Position numbers and translations under genes: made by a program
Shown here: positions 10,845 to 24,162 of the stretch, piece after piece
Numbering within the stretch: the stretch's first letter is position 1
Layout: each line of letters begins with the position of its first letter
Notes under the pieces: generated by a model
Told to the model about the DNA's origin: nothing
The model's input: the letters and a program-made list of their open reading frames with translations, nothing else
Databases searched by the model: none
Source: Nyssa sinensis
Taxonomy: Eukaryota > Streptophyta > Magnoliopsida > Cornales > Nyssaceae
Length of the DNA stretch: 64,000 bases
NCBI GenBank assembly: GCA_008638375.1
Contig: VIRR01000555.1
Location: 124,001 to 188,000, forward strand
Reading direction: 5' to 3'

Positions 10845-13800
10845 TTACCGAATATCACGTAAGACATTGGTATAGATTTTACGGATATGTATGAATTTTT
10901 TGACAAGCAGTATTTTATGAGTTAGGACTTGCACTTTGGTTATAAATATTGGGGTTGATCTTCGGTCTCGTTCAACTATTACAGTATGTCTCTCCATTGG
11001 ACTTAGCAACCTAAGACAGAAAAGAGAGTGAAAGGTCTGTCCCCGTCCTCTTGTATACAAACTCTAATGATGGCAACATTGAGAAGGAGGTTTTAGATTA
11101 TCATATAAGGTTTATTCATATCATTCATCGATTCGGGTACACACCATGATTTCTCATATTAATCTTTAATTGCTTATGATTGTACATGTGTGTTATTTGG
11201 ACTAAAATCTTACAGGAGGTATCAAAGTCGTCATGTCTAGAATCATAGGCTTTGTTTTTTCTGATGATAAAATTTCATATGATTATATGAATTTTCAAAT
11301 TAAAAGAATTCATGGATTATTTGAAGCATGAAATTCGTATGAAACTGATTGGCAAAATTGATCATCTTTTTCCATGAAATTGATTAAGATATTACGGGGT
11401 TTTTGTAGATTATAATCATATAATCAATTTAAACAATTTGGTTTTGATCCAATAGCAATTAGAGCTCTAATTTTCGGATTACCGCACATGCATTTTAGGG
11501 ATTTTGATTAATTCGTTCATAATGAATGAGTTTCGATTCAAATTGATAGAGGGCTTTTGTTACCCATGAAAATCCAATCTTGAGGATGTTGTTTTTAATT
11601 AGTATGAATCATCCTATGTTATGATTTTGAAAGTTTTGTCTTCTGTAGAAGCGAAACCCAACAGATATGGTTTAGATTGATTTTGATCATGAAAACTTCA
11701 ATTGTCTTTAAAATGTGTTCATGTAAATTAGTTACAAGAAATATATGTATTTAATGAGGGAAACTAAGAAAAATAGTGGGTAATTTTTCCGGCAGCTGAA
11801 AAGACTTGACGCCATAAATTTTGATTGTATACAGATCAATTTCTTATGATCTCAATGAAATTAGACATGCTTGATCATGGGCTTCAAAAGCCCTAAAGTT
11901 TGGGATCTCCAAAAGTATCACAGTGTAATGAATTAGGAATTTGAAGTCTAGAAATTATTTTTAACGCATTTATTAATATTGTGCATAAAGTTTTGAAAAA
12001 ATTATTTTGATTCCAATTTTATGGAATCGATTATGTGGCCTCTTGTTATCAATGAACTTGTAAATTATTTATTTTGTCTTATGTCATATGGGATGACATT
12101 GTGGGTCGTGTCCATTATTAGTTTTGGTTTCGTGTCAAAATAGTAATGATTTAATTATGCATTAATTTTTTTAGAAAGAACTAGTGTCATCTTGCATAAT
12201 GTGTCGCTAAAGAGTTGTGTTATCCAGTAAAGTGATAAAGTATAGTGGTGTCAATGTTTTGGGATTTTACATAAAGGAATGCCATATTTTATTATTGTTT
12301 ATGAATATGGTTGTAGTAAACCCATATGTTAATATATTTTACATCCTCAAAATATGGAAGGTTATATTTATTGACACTATTTGAGCACATATATATATAT
12401 ATATAGATATGCTTATGCAATTTTTAAGTATAATTTGCTCAAAAAATTTGAAAACAAAATGGGCATCAAGTGGTAGTCATATTCTTATGGGTTACATGTG
12501 ACATGATGATAATGCTTTCACGAAGTGGGCTGATCTTCATGGATAAAATTTATATTTTAAATAAATTAAAGAAAGTATATATATATATATATATTCGATT
12601 TGGGATTGCAATTGTATCAAGTATCCAAATGGGTCATGATCATCTCCCTAGGAGGGTTATCACTTGGTGCGGTAGAGTAGATATTTTGAGTTTCACAATT
12701 TAAAGGATTCTTCTTGCCTCAAAGATGCTAGACTTTTCGAAGACTTGTGTTTCTTGTCTATCTGGATTAACATACAGTAGAGAGGACTTATAGCGTGTTG
12801 TGGTCTCTTGCTCCAAAGATGTATTGCAATGACGCACCTACTCTCACAAGATTTGGACTTATACCGGTTTACTTAGACAAATTTGGATAAATCTAATTAA
12901 TTTTTCGGTTAATTGGATTACGATTATTTAATTGCATAAATGTTAGTTAACTGGTATGCTAGTATTGTATTTGTTCTGCAAGTTAAGTGAGTAATGAAAG
13001 ATTATGTATGCTACTATTTTATACCTCTACAATTTTTTATTATTTGCAATTTAATTGTTCTGGTGAGAACAATTTAGTAGAGTGATTTTCATTCTCGATA
13101 AAGTTTTTGGTATTATAGGTGTACACCACAGTTATAAATTTTATGAATATCATTGATTCATTGCCTAATTGATTAGATATATCAAGTCATATGTAGGACT
13201 CAAACTTGTTGATTATGATTCGATATCATCTGAGTATAATTGATTATTTGACTAAGTTTTAAATAAGCCTATTTAAGATAGTTGGCATATTTTGGTTTAG
13301 ATTAAGAATTAAATTATGTTGAACATAATTCTTAGTATGTGTCACTTGTTAATTTAGGTTTTTATAAAGGTGGGATTAACATAATTTTTGCAAACTTATA
13401 TTGTGACGCATAGAAAAGTTACAACTCTTTCATTGGTTTTCAAGAAAATTATGAGGAAGGCTCTATTGAGATTGATAATTTTCTCTTCATCAAGATTTTA
13501 TAGGTGTATTTTCAAATTGTTACTCATTTTGTAAAAGATCCTCGTATACCTGATATAAATCTTTTTTGGGAATTTAAGTTTAAAACTCATATTATGTTTA
13601 AGAACATTTCCCTTATAAGAAGTAATAAGAGTGGTTTGTTAAACATTTTATATTGATACTGTTATTATAAATATTTGTAAAATTAGTGGGAATTCTTTAT
13701 CTCGTAAAGATACATGGAAGAAAAACATATGCTTGTCTCAACACTTTTGTTGATATGTGTATCACCAAGGTTTTCAAGATTTAAAGATCAGTTTTATATT

Positions 13801-15375
13801 TACATTAGCATTTCTCAATCATTCTTGATATTTAATGCCATCTTTAGAACTTCATAGTATGTTTTGGTTATAGTTGACAAGAGAATTTATTTTGTGACAC
13901 GCTAAAGTTTATAATCTAGTCAAAAAGTATCTATTTTATTAATATGAATTGCAAAAGTAGTATGCATGTTAAAGTTGCATATAAAATGCAAGGGAAAGTG
14001 TTTTATTGATAGACTCGTATGACTAGTTTGAGCTTTAAGCAGTGTGTTTTGTTGGTGTACACTTAGTTTCTTACACATGTACAGATGTTTAATGTATTTT
14101 TACACATATTTTGTGCATCTAGTTTGGGCCTCTTGGAAGCTAGCGTGTGACATATAATGTAAAGTTTTGTGATAGATAATTTATTATTTTCATTAAGAGA
14201 GAATTAAAAAGGGTTACAATTCAAATTAAATTAGAAAGAATTCTAATTTGTAATACTTTTGAGTATTAACTTCTACAACCATATTAGTATGAACCTTAGG
14301 GGTCTCACACAAAATGGTGATGTATAATTTGAATAATTAAAAGGGACATATTTATTATTAAGAGTTAATAGTAATAGTTTTGTAATTTAGTCAAATCCTA
14401 GTTTGACTAGTGTTAGGGTTAGTTTTATAATAAATATGACATGTAGAGACAAAAGATAGAAATTTTTATTTCTACCCTAGAGTAAGTTGTGCAACCCCCC
14501 CCCCCCCTCTCTCTCTAGCTGTCTCTCTCTCTTCTTCAAGAGTTGAAGAATCCAATTGAAACTTGAGAGTTTCTTCAAGTTTAGGATTTACCTGTGTGGA
14601 TACACTTAGAAACCAGATGCGCGTATGGTTATTATGGATTGTCCAAAAGGTTTTGAAAAGCGCACTACAAAGGTAACTATGATCCAAGATTCTTGTACCA
14701 TTATGAATATTTTGTGTACATCATAGACTAATCATAAGATGAGGAAATTAATTAATTTAAATTTTTAATTTTGCTACACATAGGATGCATAATGATTCAT
14801 TTAAGTGGTACCAGAGCCAAAGTCTATGATTAATAAAAAATATTATAATTGTTGTTATAACATTGATTTATTATGAATAAATATGAATTTTGGGATTAAA
14901 ATATGTAAGAGTTACATGATGGTTTAAAAAATGTTAGTTTAAAATGTAAGATATTTTCAAAACTCTAATATCAATCTAGGCAAACAGAGTGGAAAAATGA
15001 AAGATTTTTTTACGTGAGTGGAATAACATATCTCATTACATTTTATATTTATGAAACACCAGTTTAATTAGAATGTTTGATTGGAAAAGAGTAAACCGGG
15101 TGAGCTCAATTTATTGATAGTGATCATGAAGATACATTAAGTTTGGTGCACCTTAACTATGTGTTATCACTTAGGGCATTGATATAGATTTTATAATTAA
15201 GTATGGACCTATTATTAGCATTTCTTTATGGGTGACTTTCGCTTGGGTTATAAAAATAGGGATTTGTCCTTGCTCTTACTCAACTAGGTGTACTTTTCCA
15301 TTAAACTTAGCAACCTAAAGCAGAGAAGAGAGTTCAAAGCCTTTCCCATCTCTTTGTAGATAGAGTAGCATCGCA
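10845..15375 (+). mobile_element. Old non-coding LTR-retroelement remnant (LARD-like) upstream of NLR-A
   Basis: Two direct repeats, about 10845-11075 and 15150-15375, share a 'ggttataaatattgggg'-type TATA region and a 'cttagcaacctaa' motif followed by 'cagaaaagagag', like a diverged LTR pair. After the left one, at 11217, comes a sequence resembling the initiator-Met tRNA primer site (AGGTATCAAAG; TGGTATCAAAG in the B copy at 50024). No gag or pol frame survives in the ~4 kb between. The whole element is repeated in block B (49640-54230), so it predates the duplication. Its left end lies only ~150 bp from the NLR-A start codon. Lineage (Copia or other) is unresolved. Confidence 0.6.
14806..14818 (+). 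other. Second primer-binding-site-like sequence
   Basis: TGGTACCAGAGCC closely resembles the initiator-Met primer site TGGTATCAGAGCC used by many Ty1/copia elements. It follows an LTR-like CT-rich stretch (14450-14700). The same sequence is at 53665 in block B. It suggests a second, nested, degraded element inside the larger remnant. Confidence 0.5.
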
Positions 15376-16541
15376 CATATCATTAGAAACTAAAGAATGT
15401 CAAATGACTAGGAATGGCAACGGGATATGTTTGGGACAGGGGACCTTTTCCCTAACCTCGTCCCATGAAAAAAAAGTTTCTTCATCGTCACAAGCTTCTT
15501 TGGCTGCAAACACTGCCCATCACTGCAGGAACCAACCATCAGGCACTTGTCCTTCATCGTCAAGCATCAATCATCCTTGTTATCGCAATAGCCTTCATCG
15601 CTGCTACAAAACACCTTCGTCGCTGTCATTATCTCAGTCCTAGATTCATCATCCTCCATCGTCGTCATCGGACCACTCTTTAAACCAATCATCACTATAT
15701 AGCAACCACGAGTCAGGGTTATCCATCATTGGCTGCTCAAGCCTACCATTGACAAAACTCTAGCACCATCCGCAACACTTCATCGTCAATGCATAGTCAT
15801 TATCGCCCATCATCACCTTCATTCAGTTCGCCGACAGTCGTAGTCCTCTCCAATTGTCACTGTCGCAACTAGCCTTTGATCGTCAATAGTCACTCTAGCA
15901 GTCACTCCGTTGCGTATTATCTTCCCCCATTTTGTATCCCCTTATGTTTGTCAGCAGAAATTAGACAATTCCGAGCCGAACCACGTCTACCATCACCATT
16001 GTTGCTGCATCATAACTCTAGCCGCCTCAAGGTTATCCAAGGCGATGACCTCAAGTGTGATCTTCCATACTTCGCTATATGTGGGTATCTTGAGCCCAGA
16101 TCTAATTTAAGCCATAACCCAAGCCCATTTAACCAATTAAGACCCAGCCCAATATCTGTAACCCACATGGACCAGGCTAGATCCAAAGGAAAAAAAAAAA
16201 AAGCAATAATCACCAACGGCACCAATCCAGCCTCTTCATTATTGTTGCTCTACCAAATGCTCTCGTGTTAGCAGCCTCGCAACCACTACGTCAAAGCTCC
16301 ACCAAGATCATCAATGTCATCGGCCACAACCCAACCACAGTTGGGCACCATCGCTCACTCACCACCATCAGCCATCATCAGTTGCTCTTCAATCATATTG
16401 CAACAATTATCACGCTTCATCGTTGTCCTCACAGGTCAATACCATTGGCCATCGTCTCTCAACTATCGTTGTGTTTCACACTAGATCTGAAGCGCGTTGC
16501 AGAACACAGTCAACTGTTCATCCTTTTAACAGATTAGAGTA

Positions 16542-16546
16542 CTTGT
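16542..16546 (+). other. Target-site duplication, left (CTTGT)
   Basis: CTTGT precedes the TG of the solo LTR and recurs exactly at 19816-19820 after its CA end, the 5 bp duplication expected of LTR-element integration. Confidence 0.85.
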
Positions 16547-16775
16547 TGTAATACCCTGACCCAAATTGTAACTGCGCAAACCGTGTAAACTGAGCCGATA
16601 AGGCTTCATGTCATGATATTAAATGAAATGGATGGTTATAGAATCTCAATAGTTTTAAATGTACGAATGATGGCCGGGCGATACCCGAGCAAGCCAGGAA
16701 CGAATATCAAGAAAAATAAATAAATAAAATAAAATAAAATAAAAATAAAAATCAGAATATATAATATGAAAATAG

Positions 16776-16828
<53 letters not shown>

Positions 16829-16942
16829 GGTGCATATATATATACATATCATTAAGTATATTATGGTAGGCTGTATATGTATATTGTAACCTCCACATTA
16901 AGGGAGGGGGTGGGGGTTACGGAAGCTAGAAGAGGAAAGGTC

Positions 16943-16982
<40 letters not shown>

Positions 16983-17810
16983 AGATTAAGGGGTAGTTAT
17001 ATAAACCCAGCATGCTTGCATGCATGAAAGAACAAAAAATACAAAGAAGAAAAAAAAAAAACAAAAGGAAGCTAAGGAGGGTTCAGGTTACAAAAGAGAA
17101 CCAAGAGGAGAGAAAGATGAGGAAGGAGGAAGGAGGAAGCAGTTGTGAAGTAAGTTGAAATTTTGGTTTACAATGGATTTCAATTTTGGGTTTTCGTGTT
17201 TAACTTGCATGAACCTTGTTTTAATTGTGTAAACCTTAATCTAGGGAGAAAACTAGGAATTTAGGAAGAAAATGAGAGGAGAAGAACAGTCGCAGAAGGT
17301 AAAACTCAGTTTCTTATTCTCTGTATTTTTCTGTCTTTTATTTAAAATTGTCCAAAGCTTGGTTTTGATAGTAGAATTTTGTTCTAGGGAAAAAAAAAAG
17401 GAATTTAGGAAGAAACCGCGAAGGAAACGGTTGAGAAATGGGGTAGATATCATGCACAATCAAAAAATTGAACAAGGAGTTTTTGGGTTGTTTTGATCAG
17501 TTTTAAATGCCTAAAATTGTGTTAGAATGCGTTAGATATGCTTTAGAATTAATTAGAAATGAAAAGGAGTGAAAAAACGCAAGAAAAATGAAGAAAAAAA
17601 AAAGTAGGTTGCGATTTTCTGGTCACTAGCGCCGGAGATGGTGACCGGAGACTGCCGAAAAACTGTTGGAGAATTAGAGGGGTGACGGGTCAACTGTTGG
17701 GTCATGGACTGGGTCGGACCTCTAGTCGGAGGCCGCCCAGGCCCAGTGACGACCCGCCACTGTTGAAAGGTCTATTAGTTTTATTTAAAAAAAAAAAGGG
17801 TGGGAAGGTG

Positions 17811-17888
17811 CTGAGGGGATTCGAACCTAGGTGTGCAAGGGCTAAAAGCCTTATGCCCACTAAGGCCACCACTGTGCCACAAGGGCAC
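17811..17888 (-). other. tRNA-like segment with A and B boxes (possible SINE head)
   Basis: On the minus strand, TGGCACAGTGG (17879-17869) fits the tRNA A box and GGTTCGAATCC (17827-17817) is a perfect B box, about 41 bases apart. The stretch starts GTGCCCTTG and ends near CAGCACC. I could not fold a convincing full cloverleaf, so a tRNA-derived SINE remnant or an internal LTR motif is more likely than a tRNA gene. Confidence 0.45.
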
Positions 17889-18586
17889 TTGTGTTCAAAT
17901 GTGGAACTAATAAATATATATTTATATATATTATATAGTTAAGTAATTAATTTAGTAAATTAATTAATTGTTATTTTAAATTTCGGTATTCAAATTTAGC
18001 AAATGAATAGTGTAAATTTACGATTTTGGACCTTCTAGACACAATGATGAGGTCTGTTTCATCATGAGACGGAGCCCAAAAAATAAAATACCCGTAAAAA
18101 TGCCAAAATGACCAAAATGCCCCTGAGTCAAATGTGAGTCAAACGGACTTCGATTGAACTAAGTAAATAATAAATTTTTATTATTTCAAACCTTATGGAC
18201 TCAATGGTGAAGTACAATTTGTGACACTAGGTCCCAAAAAATAGAGACATGTAAAATGACCGTTTTGCCCTTTTCGGTATATAGAAGTCCAAATTGAAAA
18301 CCGTGAAAGCATAAACTGATTTTTTTTCGACATCCCAGACTCAATGGTCGAGTCTAAATTAGTAAAAGAGATACTTAAAGTAACGAGGTGTACAATTTGA
18401 TAAATGACATTAGAACTGAGACATGTTTATTGATGTATAGGCAAGTTAAAGGGAAATGAGAAAATTACAGAGTACAAAAGTAGATCATACAGATTAAAGA
18501 TAAGTAAACCCTATCTCTTACATGTGGTCTTCCAAGCCACATTCCTTCTATTACTGTCAAATTTTGTACTCTTTTACGAACCACTT

Positions 18587-18922
18587 GTTATTGTTCCACA
18601 ATTGATATTATTCTATCTTGTGGATGTTATTGACTATGATATCATGATTGTTGTGTTGTGCTATGCCTTGAAATGCCTATTGTTATATGTCTATTGTATG
18701 TTATTCCATGTCTATACACTTCTTATGGAATCACAAAAGAATCATGATTTAATTGTTATTATTCCACAATTGATATTATTCTATCTTATGGATGTTATTG
18801 ACTACGATATCATGATTGTTGTGTTGTACTATGCCTTGAAAGGCCTATTGTTATATGTCCATTGCATGTTATTCCATGTCTATACACTTCTTATGGAATC
18901 ACAAAAGAATCATGATTTAATT
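18587..18922 (+). repeat. Two tandem 168 bp units
   Basis: Units at 18587-18754 and 18755-18922 differ at only a few bases. As 168 is a multiple of three, a 141-codon frame (18524-18949) crosses both and repeats about 56 hydrophobic residues. With no family match and its place inside an LTR, I do not call it a gene. Confidence 0.8.
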
Positions 18923-19815
18923 GAATGTCGGATTTGTGCTCAGTCATAATATCCATCCAATGCTATCTGAGTTGACTGGACCTATGGGTCGAGTCCATGA
19001 ACGGACATATGGCAATGATGGAGTTTTTACGTATTGAGTTATAAGGGCATTTTTATATGCATTAAGGTTATGGGGGTATGCCGGGCCCTAAAAGACCGAA
19101 GGTCTGCCAAACCCTGAACAGAGTAAATGCATCACTTATGATTGACTATTATTATGTTTACTTTTATTGGATTGATAGGATGTTGTCATTTTCCTATGAA
19201 TAATTCCACGTTGATAGTTCATTTATTTATTAGACTTGATTGTGACCGGTTTATTATGGCAGTATATTTTTATGTTGACTATTATTATTGATCTTTCCCA
19301 TATTCATGCTATATCATTACTCATACTTGTTTATTGGGACTTACGTTCATTGGTCATTGTGGGTTTTACCGTTAACTACAACTGTTGTCACGATTGGCTA
19401 TTATGTTCACCCTATGAGTTCATATTTTTCTATGTTAATCTTAACCCGTGTCGGAGATGGGCTTTTAGTTACTGAGGTTTGTTAGCTCACACCAATTACT
19501 TATTTTTTTTTGGTGAGAATGCTACGGAACCATAGTAGGAGGTCAGGAGCTTAGGGAGACAGTTGAGGAGCATGATAAGAGTGAATAGAGTCTCTCCTAT
19601 GTACTCACTACCTAAGAGTGGTTTTATGTTCAGTTTATATCGATTTACATTTTTCAGTTGTTAAAAAATATTTTGTATTAAGACTTCCGCTAATTTACTG
19701 TTAAGTTTACATTTTATATTGTTGTCATGGATACAAAGAATGAAAAAATTAGGGATGGCTATTGGGCCGGCCCCGCGACACGAGATTCGCATAGGGTGGG
19801 TTTCGGGTCGTGACA

Positions 19816-19820
19816 CTTGT
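19816..19820 (+). other. Target-site duplication, right (CTTGT)
   Basis: Exact partner of 16542-16546, directly after the CA end of the solo LTR. Confidence 0.85.
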
Positions 19821-21904
19821 TGCCACTAGTCACAGACCGAAGGTTTCACTCACTCACTCATTCACTGTTGTTCAGTCATAGACCAAAGGTCTCACTCACT
19901 CATTCGCACCACCAGAATCTTCTCATCATTGTGCAAAATCCTCAAGCCATGTTGTTATCACTCTCACCATCATACACCCGCAACAACCTATCTCGGCCTT
20001 GTACCTCCACCACATCTGCCAATCAACGGTGCAACGTCTCAGTTCATCATCACAAAATCAACCATCCGGCTTAGTCGTGACTATGTCGCTACTCTTCACC
20101 GTCCCTGTCAACATTCGATCAACCATCCGGCTCAATCGTGACCATATCACTGCTCCTCACCATCATTGTTCCTCGGCTATGCACACCATCATTTACGCTC
20201 CCATGTGCTACATTCAGTTCTAGCTCTGCGCTTCCATGCGCCGCTTTTAGTTCCAACTCCGCGCTTCCATGCGTCGTCATGAACTCTATTGAGGTTCCAC
20301 CTCCACAACCATGTCAACTTGGGTAACGTTTATATTTTAACCACAATGCCAACAAGTCACCTGTCAACTTTCAGAGATTTTTGTTTGCAAACTCAAGTTG
20401 GTCTACCTCCTACCACAAGTTTGGAGGGGGGTGTTAGAAGTATATTAAGGTTACATAGATAGTATTGTGTAATTATAGTCGAATTGTGATTTCATAGTTT
20501 ATTTCCTTTATTTACACTTTTCATATACAACCTCATCACTCTCCTATATAAGGAGCTCTCTTGTTTAATTTCACAAGAATTCAATCTAATATAATGTAGT
20601 CATTTGGCTTTTCTCTTATCTCTCTTCTCTCTTCTCTCTTTCTTGTCTCTTTTATGTTATTACATCAAATCTAACTAATTATTTACATGGGATTCATATA
20701 CCTTCTAAGATCCTTTGAAAGCACTTTTACTCCACTTTTCAAGCTAATTATTTTTCAAACAACTTTAATTTTTATGTATAAAAAATGTAAAAGGAAAGTA
20801 ATATTAAAGATTCTTGTATGATGTGTCTTCCAATGGAGATTTGAACCAAAAAATCTAAAATGAAAAAGAAAGAATTATATAAATATATATCCATGTTTAT
20901 ATATATACTATTTTCTTCTTGTTCAGATGCCAAATATTTAAATTTAAGCCTTTAACCATGCCTTTCTTGTTCTCACTAAATCAACAATAGAAGAGACAAT
21001 AAATTTAATAAATAAAATTAAGGAAAAAAATTATCAAAATTTAGTGTTGGAATCCTAGATCACTGTAAGTGTGAAATGATAGTACATCAAGAGGGTGTAA
21101 CTAAATTACATCAACTATAATTATTAGGATGTAAAATCTGAGCTCAAAATTTTTCCTTTTTTTGATTCCATTTTAGACCTCCAACTCTTCAATAACCTCA
21201 AACAAAATTTAAATGTTGTAACTTAATTATTTAATCATCGAATATTTTTTTCACTATCTATCCCCAAATATAACTAATTAGAAAATTTGTAAAACAAACT
21301 CATTGGGGGCAAATTTAAAATTTTTTGAAAACCTCCAAAATATTAAATTAACCACAACATTTTTCAAAAATTTCAATAATTTTAGCCAATTAGTAATTAT
21401 GATTGACAACCATGTTAGATTGATCATAGATCAATGATGAGCCATGATATTAAGCAAACTCATAAACAAATATAAATGCATGAAAAAACATTTCATGCAA
21501 ACTATGAAGATGTAGGACCAGGTATAATGAGTGCAGAAAACCAGCTCCTTTATCTTTGCTTTTTTTTTTTCTTGGTGTTTTTGAGCAACACCAAATCATA
21601 AATATGCATTATTGTGTATGTGTGTGTAACTGTGTGCATTTCTTTATTAATTAATCCTAGTTGGAAGAGTTTAATAACAAAATTAAAAAAAAAATGCTAG
21701 CAAGAAAAAGCAAAAAAATAATAAGAATAGTACTGACCGTGAGATTGTAAGAGCTTGACTTGAGAGCAAAAGATTATGTGTAATCTTTGGAAGGATGAGA
21801 GGATTCAAAGAAGAAGATAAAGAAAATCCACTACTGGTTCATGATTTTCTCCTTTGTGAGGTGGGAATAAAGTTATTAAGTATAGAAAAAAATTCTCCGT
21901 GGAC

Positions 21905-22017
21905 AGTGACGGATCCGGGAGAACAAGTGGGGGTCATGTCCCCTCTCAAAATTTTGATTTTCTATTTTTTATCATTAATTTTGTTAGAATATTTTAATAA
22001 AATTAGACTTGGCCCTT

Positions 22018-22055
<38 letters not shown>

Positions 22056-22123
22056 ACACAAAATCTTCTAAATTTTAATACTTTCAATTTAACTCTTCGA
22101 GTAAAATTTCTAAATTCGTCACT
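21905..22123. mobile_element. MITE-like insertion with short terminal inverted repeats
   Basis: The piece begins AGTGACGGA and ends TTCGTCACT, a near-perfect 9 bp inverted repeat, with an (AT)n core at 22021-22054 and no coding capacity. It is missing from block C'. A clear target duplication is not seen, so the class is unsettled. Confidence 0.35.
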
Positions 22124-22936
22124 ATGAGTGAAGAACTTTGAAATTGATATAAAATAAGAGAAATGTTTTGTATACTGGTTTAGGTTATTGGTTGATGTAT
22201 CAATAGTATTTTTGTAATTAATGAATGTGTTTGATCTTTTTATTTAAACTTTAACGAAAAATTATGATAAATGATGTTATCCGTTAAACTAATTTAGTAT
22301 ATCTAGCATTATTTGTAAAAGAAAAAAAACAAATAAGACTAATAAATACAATGTAATAAAATAAAAATAAGTTATTTATCTAAAATTTATTTTTAAATAA
22401 AATAAAAATAAATCTTTTAAAAAAAAATTTAAAAATTTAAAAAATTTGTCAAAATTAAAAAAATATAAAAAATAAATAAATAAAAGGAACAGTTTTGTTA
22501 TTTTGAATAAAAAAAAATTGATTAAAAAAAAGTATCTATACATTATTAAATAAAATAAAAAATATCAGTATAATTTCATAAATTAAGAAGATCATTATAA
22601 TTTAACAAAAAAAAAAAAAAGAAAGGAAAAATGCAAAAGAAGTAGAAAGATCATAAAATAGTGCTAATGTTGTTATTAGTCTTTATGATCTAATGACCCA
22701 CGAAAGCAACAAAGAGAGAATTTGAGAGATTTATATTATCTCCAGCAGCCAAAGAAGACTTTTATGCATCAAATCATCTGGGCAAGTTCACGTTGGTGGC
22801 GCTGCGTGTGTCACATCAAGCGACATGGAAAACTGAAAGAAAGGTCAGGTTCGGCTGTAAGCACTCCAAAATCAAGCTTGAAGCCTTGAACAGCCAATTC
22901 CCTCTTACCAAAAAAATTCCCTCGCACCAAAAAGAA

Positions 22937-22968
<32 letters not shown>

Positions 22969-24036
22969 CTCAAGCTTGAACTGGACTTTGTCTCGTACTT
23001 GTTGCCGAACAAAAAGAAAAAATATGAGAGAGATATTAAGACAAAAGAAATTTGGATGACCTCCTATTTTCATTTCATGCGACACAAATATAGGCAACGC
23101 AATACTCTAAATTATCTAATTAATGTAACATCAATGTTATATATCTATAAGCAAAATTTTATGGGCAACTAACTCCCGTATTAAAAAAAAAATTCAATCA
23201 TCCTAACACAATGATTCTAACAATTATAGCACACAGGGATGGAGTCAAGAAATTTTATCCAAGAGTAGCAAAGCAAATTTTGTTTAAAAAATATTTAGCT
23301 ATAAATTTAAAAATTAAATTACTATAAAAAAAAATTTAATAAGTTTGTGATGGGAGCAAACATGGGACTTTAGTAAAAAAAAAGTATAATAACTTAATAT
23401 CAATTAATAATATTTTTAATAAAAAGCTAAAATTATTGATATAAAAAGTCTAACTAAGGAAAGAGACTTAAAAACTTTAAAATATACAAAAAAAAAAATT
23501 CTAAAAAATGATAAAGTCTCATTGATGTGACGAATTAAATTCAGAGTAAGTATAAAATGTGAAAATTTGGAAAAAAAAAAAAAAGATTAAAGGGATATAA
23601 TTGAAAAAAAAAAATTAAATGTATAAAAAAATTATAATTAAAAAATGAGAAGTGCTAAATACGGTGATCAAGTTACGACAATCTCATTGATGTACAGTGT
23701 TTACACATTTAACACGTATAACTTATGCACCAACAATATTACATTGTCTACAAGTGTCCTTAGCATTTTTTAAAAAGAAAGAAGGATTAATTAGTCTTTA
23801 AGTCTTTAAAACAATTATTATATTATTATAAAATTTATGAGTATTTTTAATTCGAGCAAAAAGACGGGAGCTTGTTTCTATTTTCTATTTACCCAATTTA
23901 AGATTAAAAATCCCAAAATCAAAAACACCCTCTGACGACTCTTTTATTTACGGCAAACCAGAGCAGCCGCTTCAGCGAAAGATTGAAACTCGAAAATAAT
24001 TTTGGAACTTACACGCTGCTTGATTAGTGATTGAAG

Positions 24037-24162
24037 ATGAAGAAGACGCCACCTCCCAACACAGAAACGAACAGCCACGGTCTCTTAAATTTGGTTTCAG
24101 TGGATGAGGAAGAATTTGAGATCGTGTGTTGCTTAAGATACAGTTTAAATGATAAAGCTTAG
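24037..24162 (+). CDS. Possible 41-residue ORF, unrecognised
   Basis: An ATG at 24037 opens 41 codons (MKKTPPPNTETN...) to TAG at 24160-24162. Base composition is less AT-rich than the surroundings, and the acidic run VDEEEFE looks protein-like. It lies in the part of block C with no counterpart in C'. It could be a 5' exon fragment carried by a transposon or chance; I do not recognise it. Confidence 0.2.
   Translation: MKKTPPPNTETNSHGLLNLVSVDEEEFEIVCCLRYSLNDKA

Larger units (their letters stand above)
16547..19815 (+). mobile_element. Solo LTR, ~3269 bp, Gypsy chromovirus-like
   Basis: The element starts TGTAATACCCTGACC, ends GGGTCGTGACA and is flanked by CTTGT duplications. No gag or pol is inside, so it is read as a solo LTR left by LTR-LTR recombination. 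It is related to the insert at 33227-36268: both carry a series of 'gactcaatggtggagtc'-like and 'caaaatgcccctga' motifs in the same order. Very long LTRs ending in GGGTCGTGACA recall Tekay/Del chromoviruses, but that family call is inference. It contains AT/TG and GA microsatellites (16770-16975), a tRNA-like sequence (17817-17888) and a 168 bp tandem duplication (18587-18922). Confidence 0.8.
15478..20664 (+). mobile_element. Copia-like non-coding fragment with 3' LTR, split by a solo LTR
   Basis: This stretch replaces about 0.7 kb of block B sequence (54331-55064). It is rich in cat/cgt/cac triplets on both sides of a nested solo LTR (16547-19815). Near its right end a purine tract (GGAGGGGGG, 20423-20431) is followed by TGTTAGAAG, the usual start of a Copia LTR; that LTR-like part runs 20432-20664 and ends in TTACA. 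A matching 5' LTR and a polyprotein are not visible, so the element is either a non-autonomous derivative or has lost its left end. The short frames here have no recognisable domains. Confidence 0.55.

Noticed and set aside
16770..16975. AT, TG and GA runs as regulatory elements
   Set aside because: They are ordinary microsatellites inside a solo LTR with no positional link to a gene.
17811..17888. Functional tRNA gene
   Set aside because: A and B boxes are present but I could not pair acceptor and anticodon stems convincingly, and it lies within an LTR.
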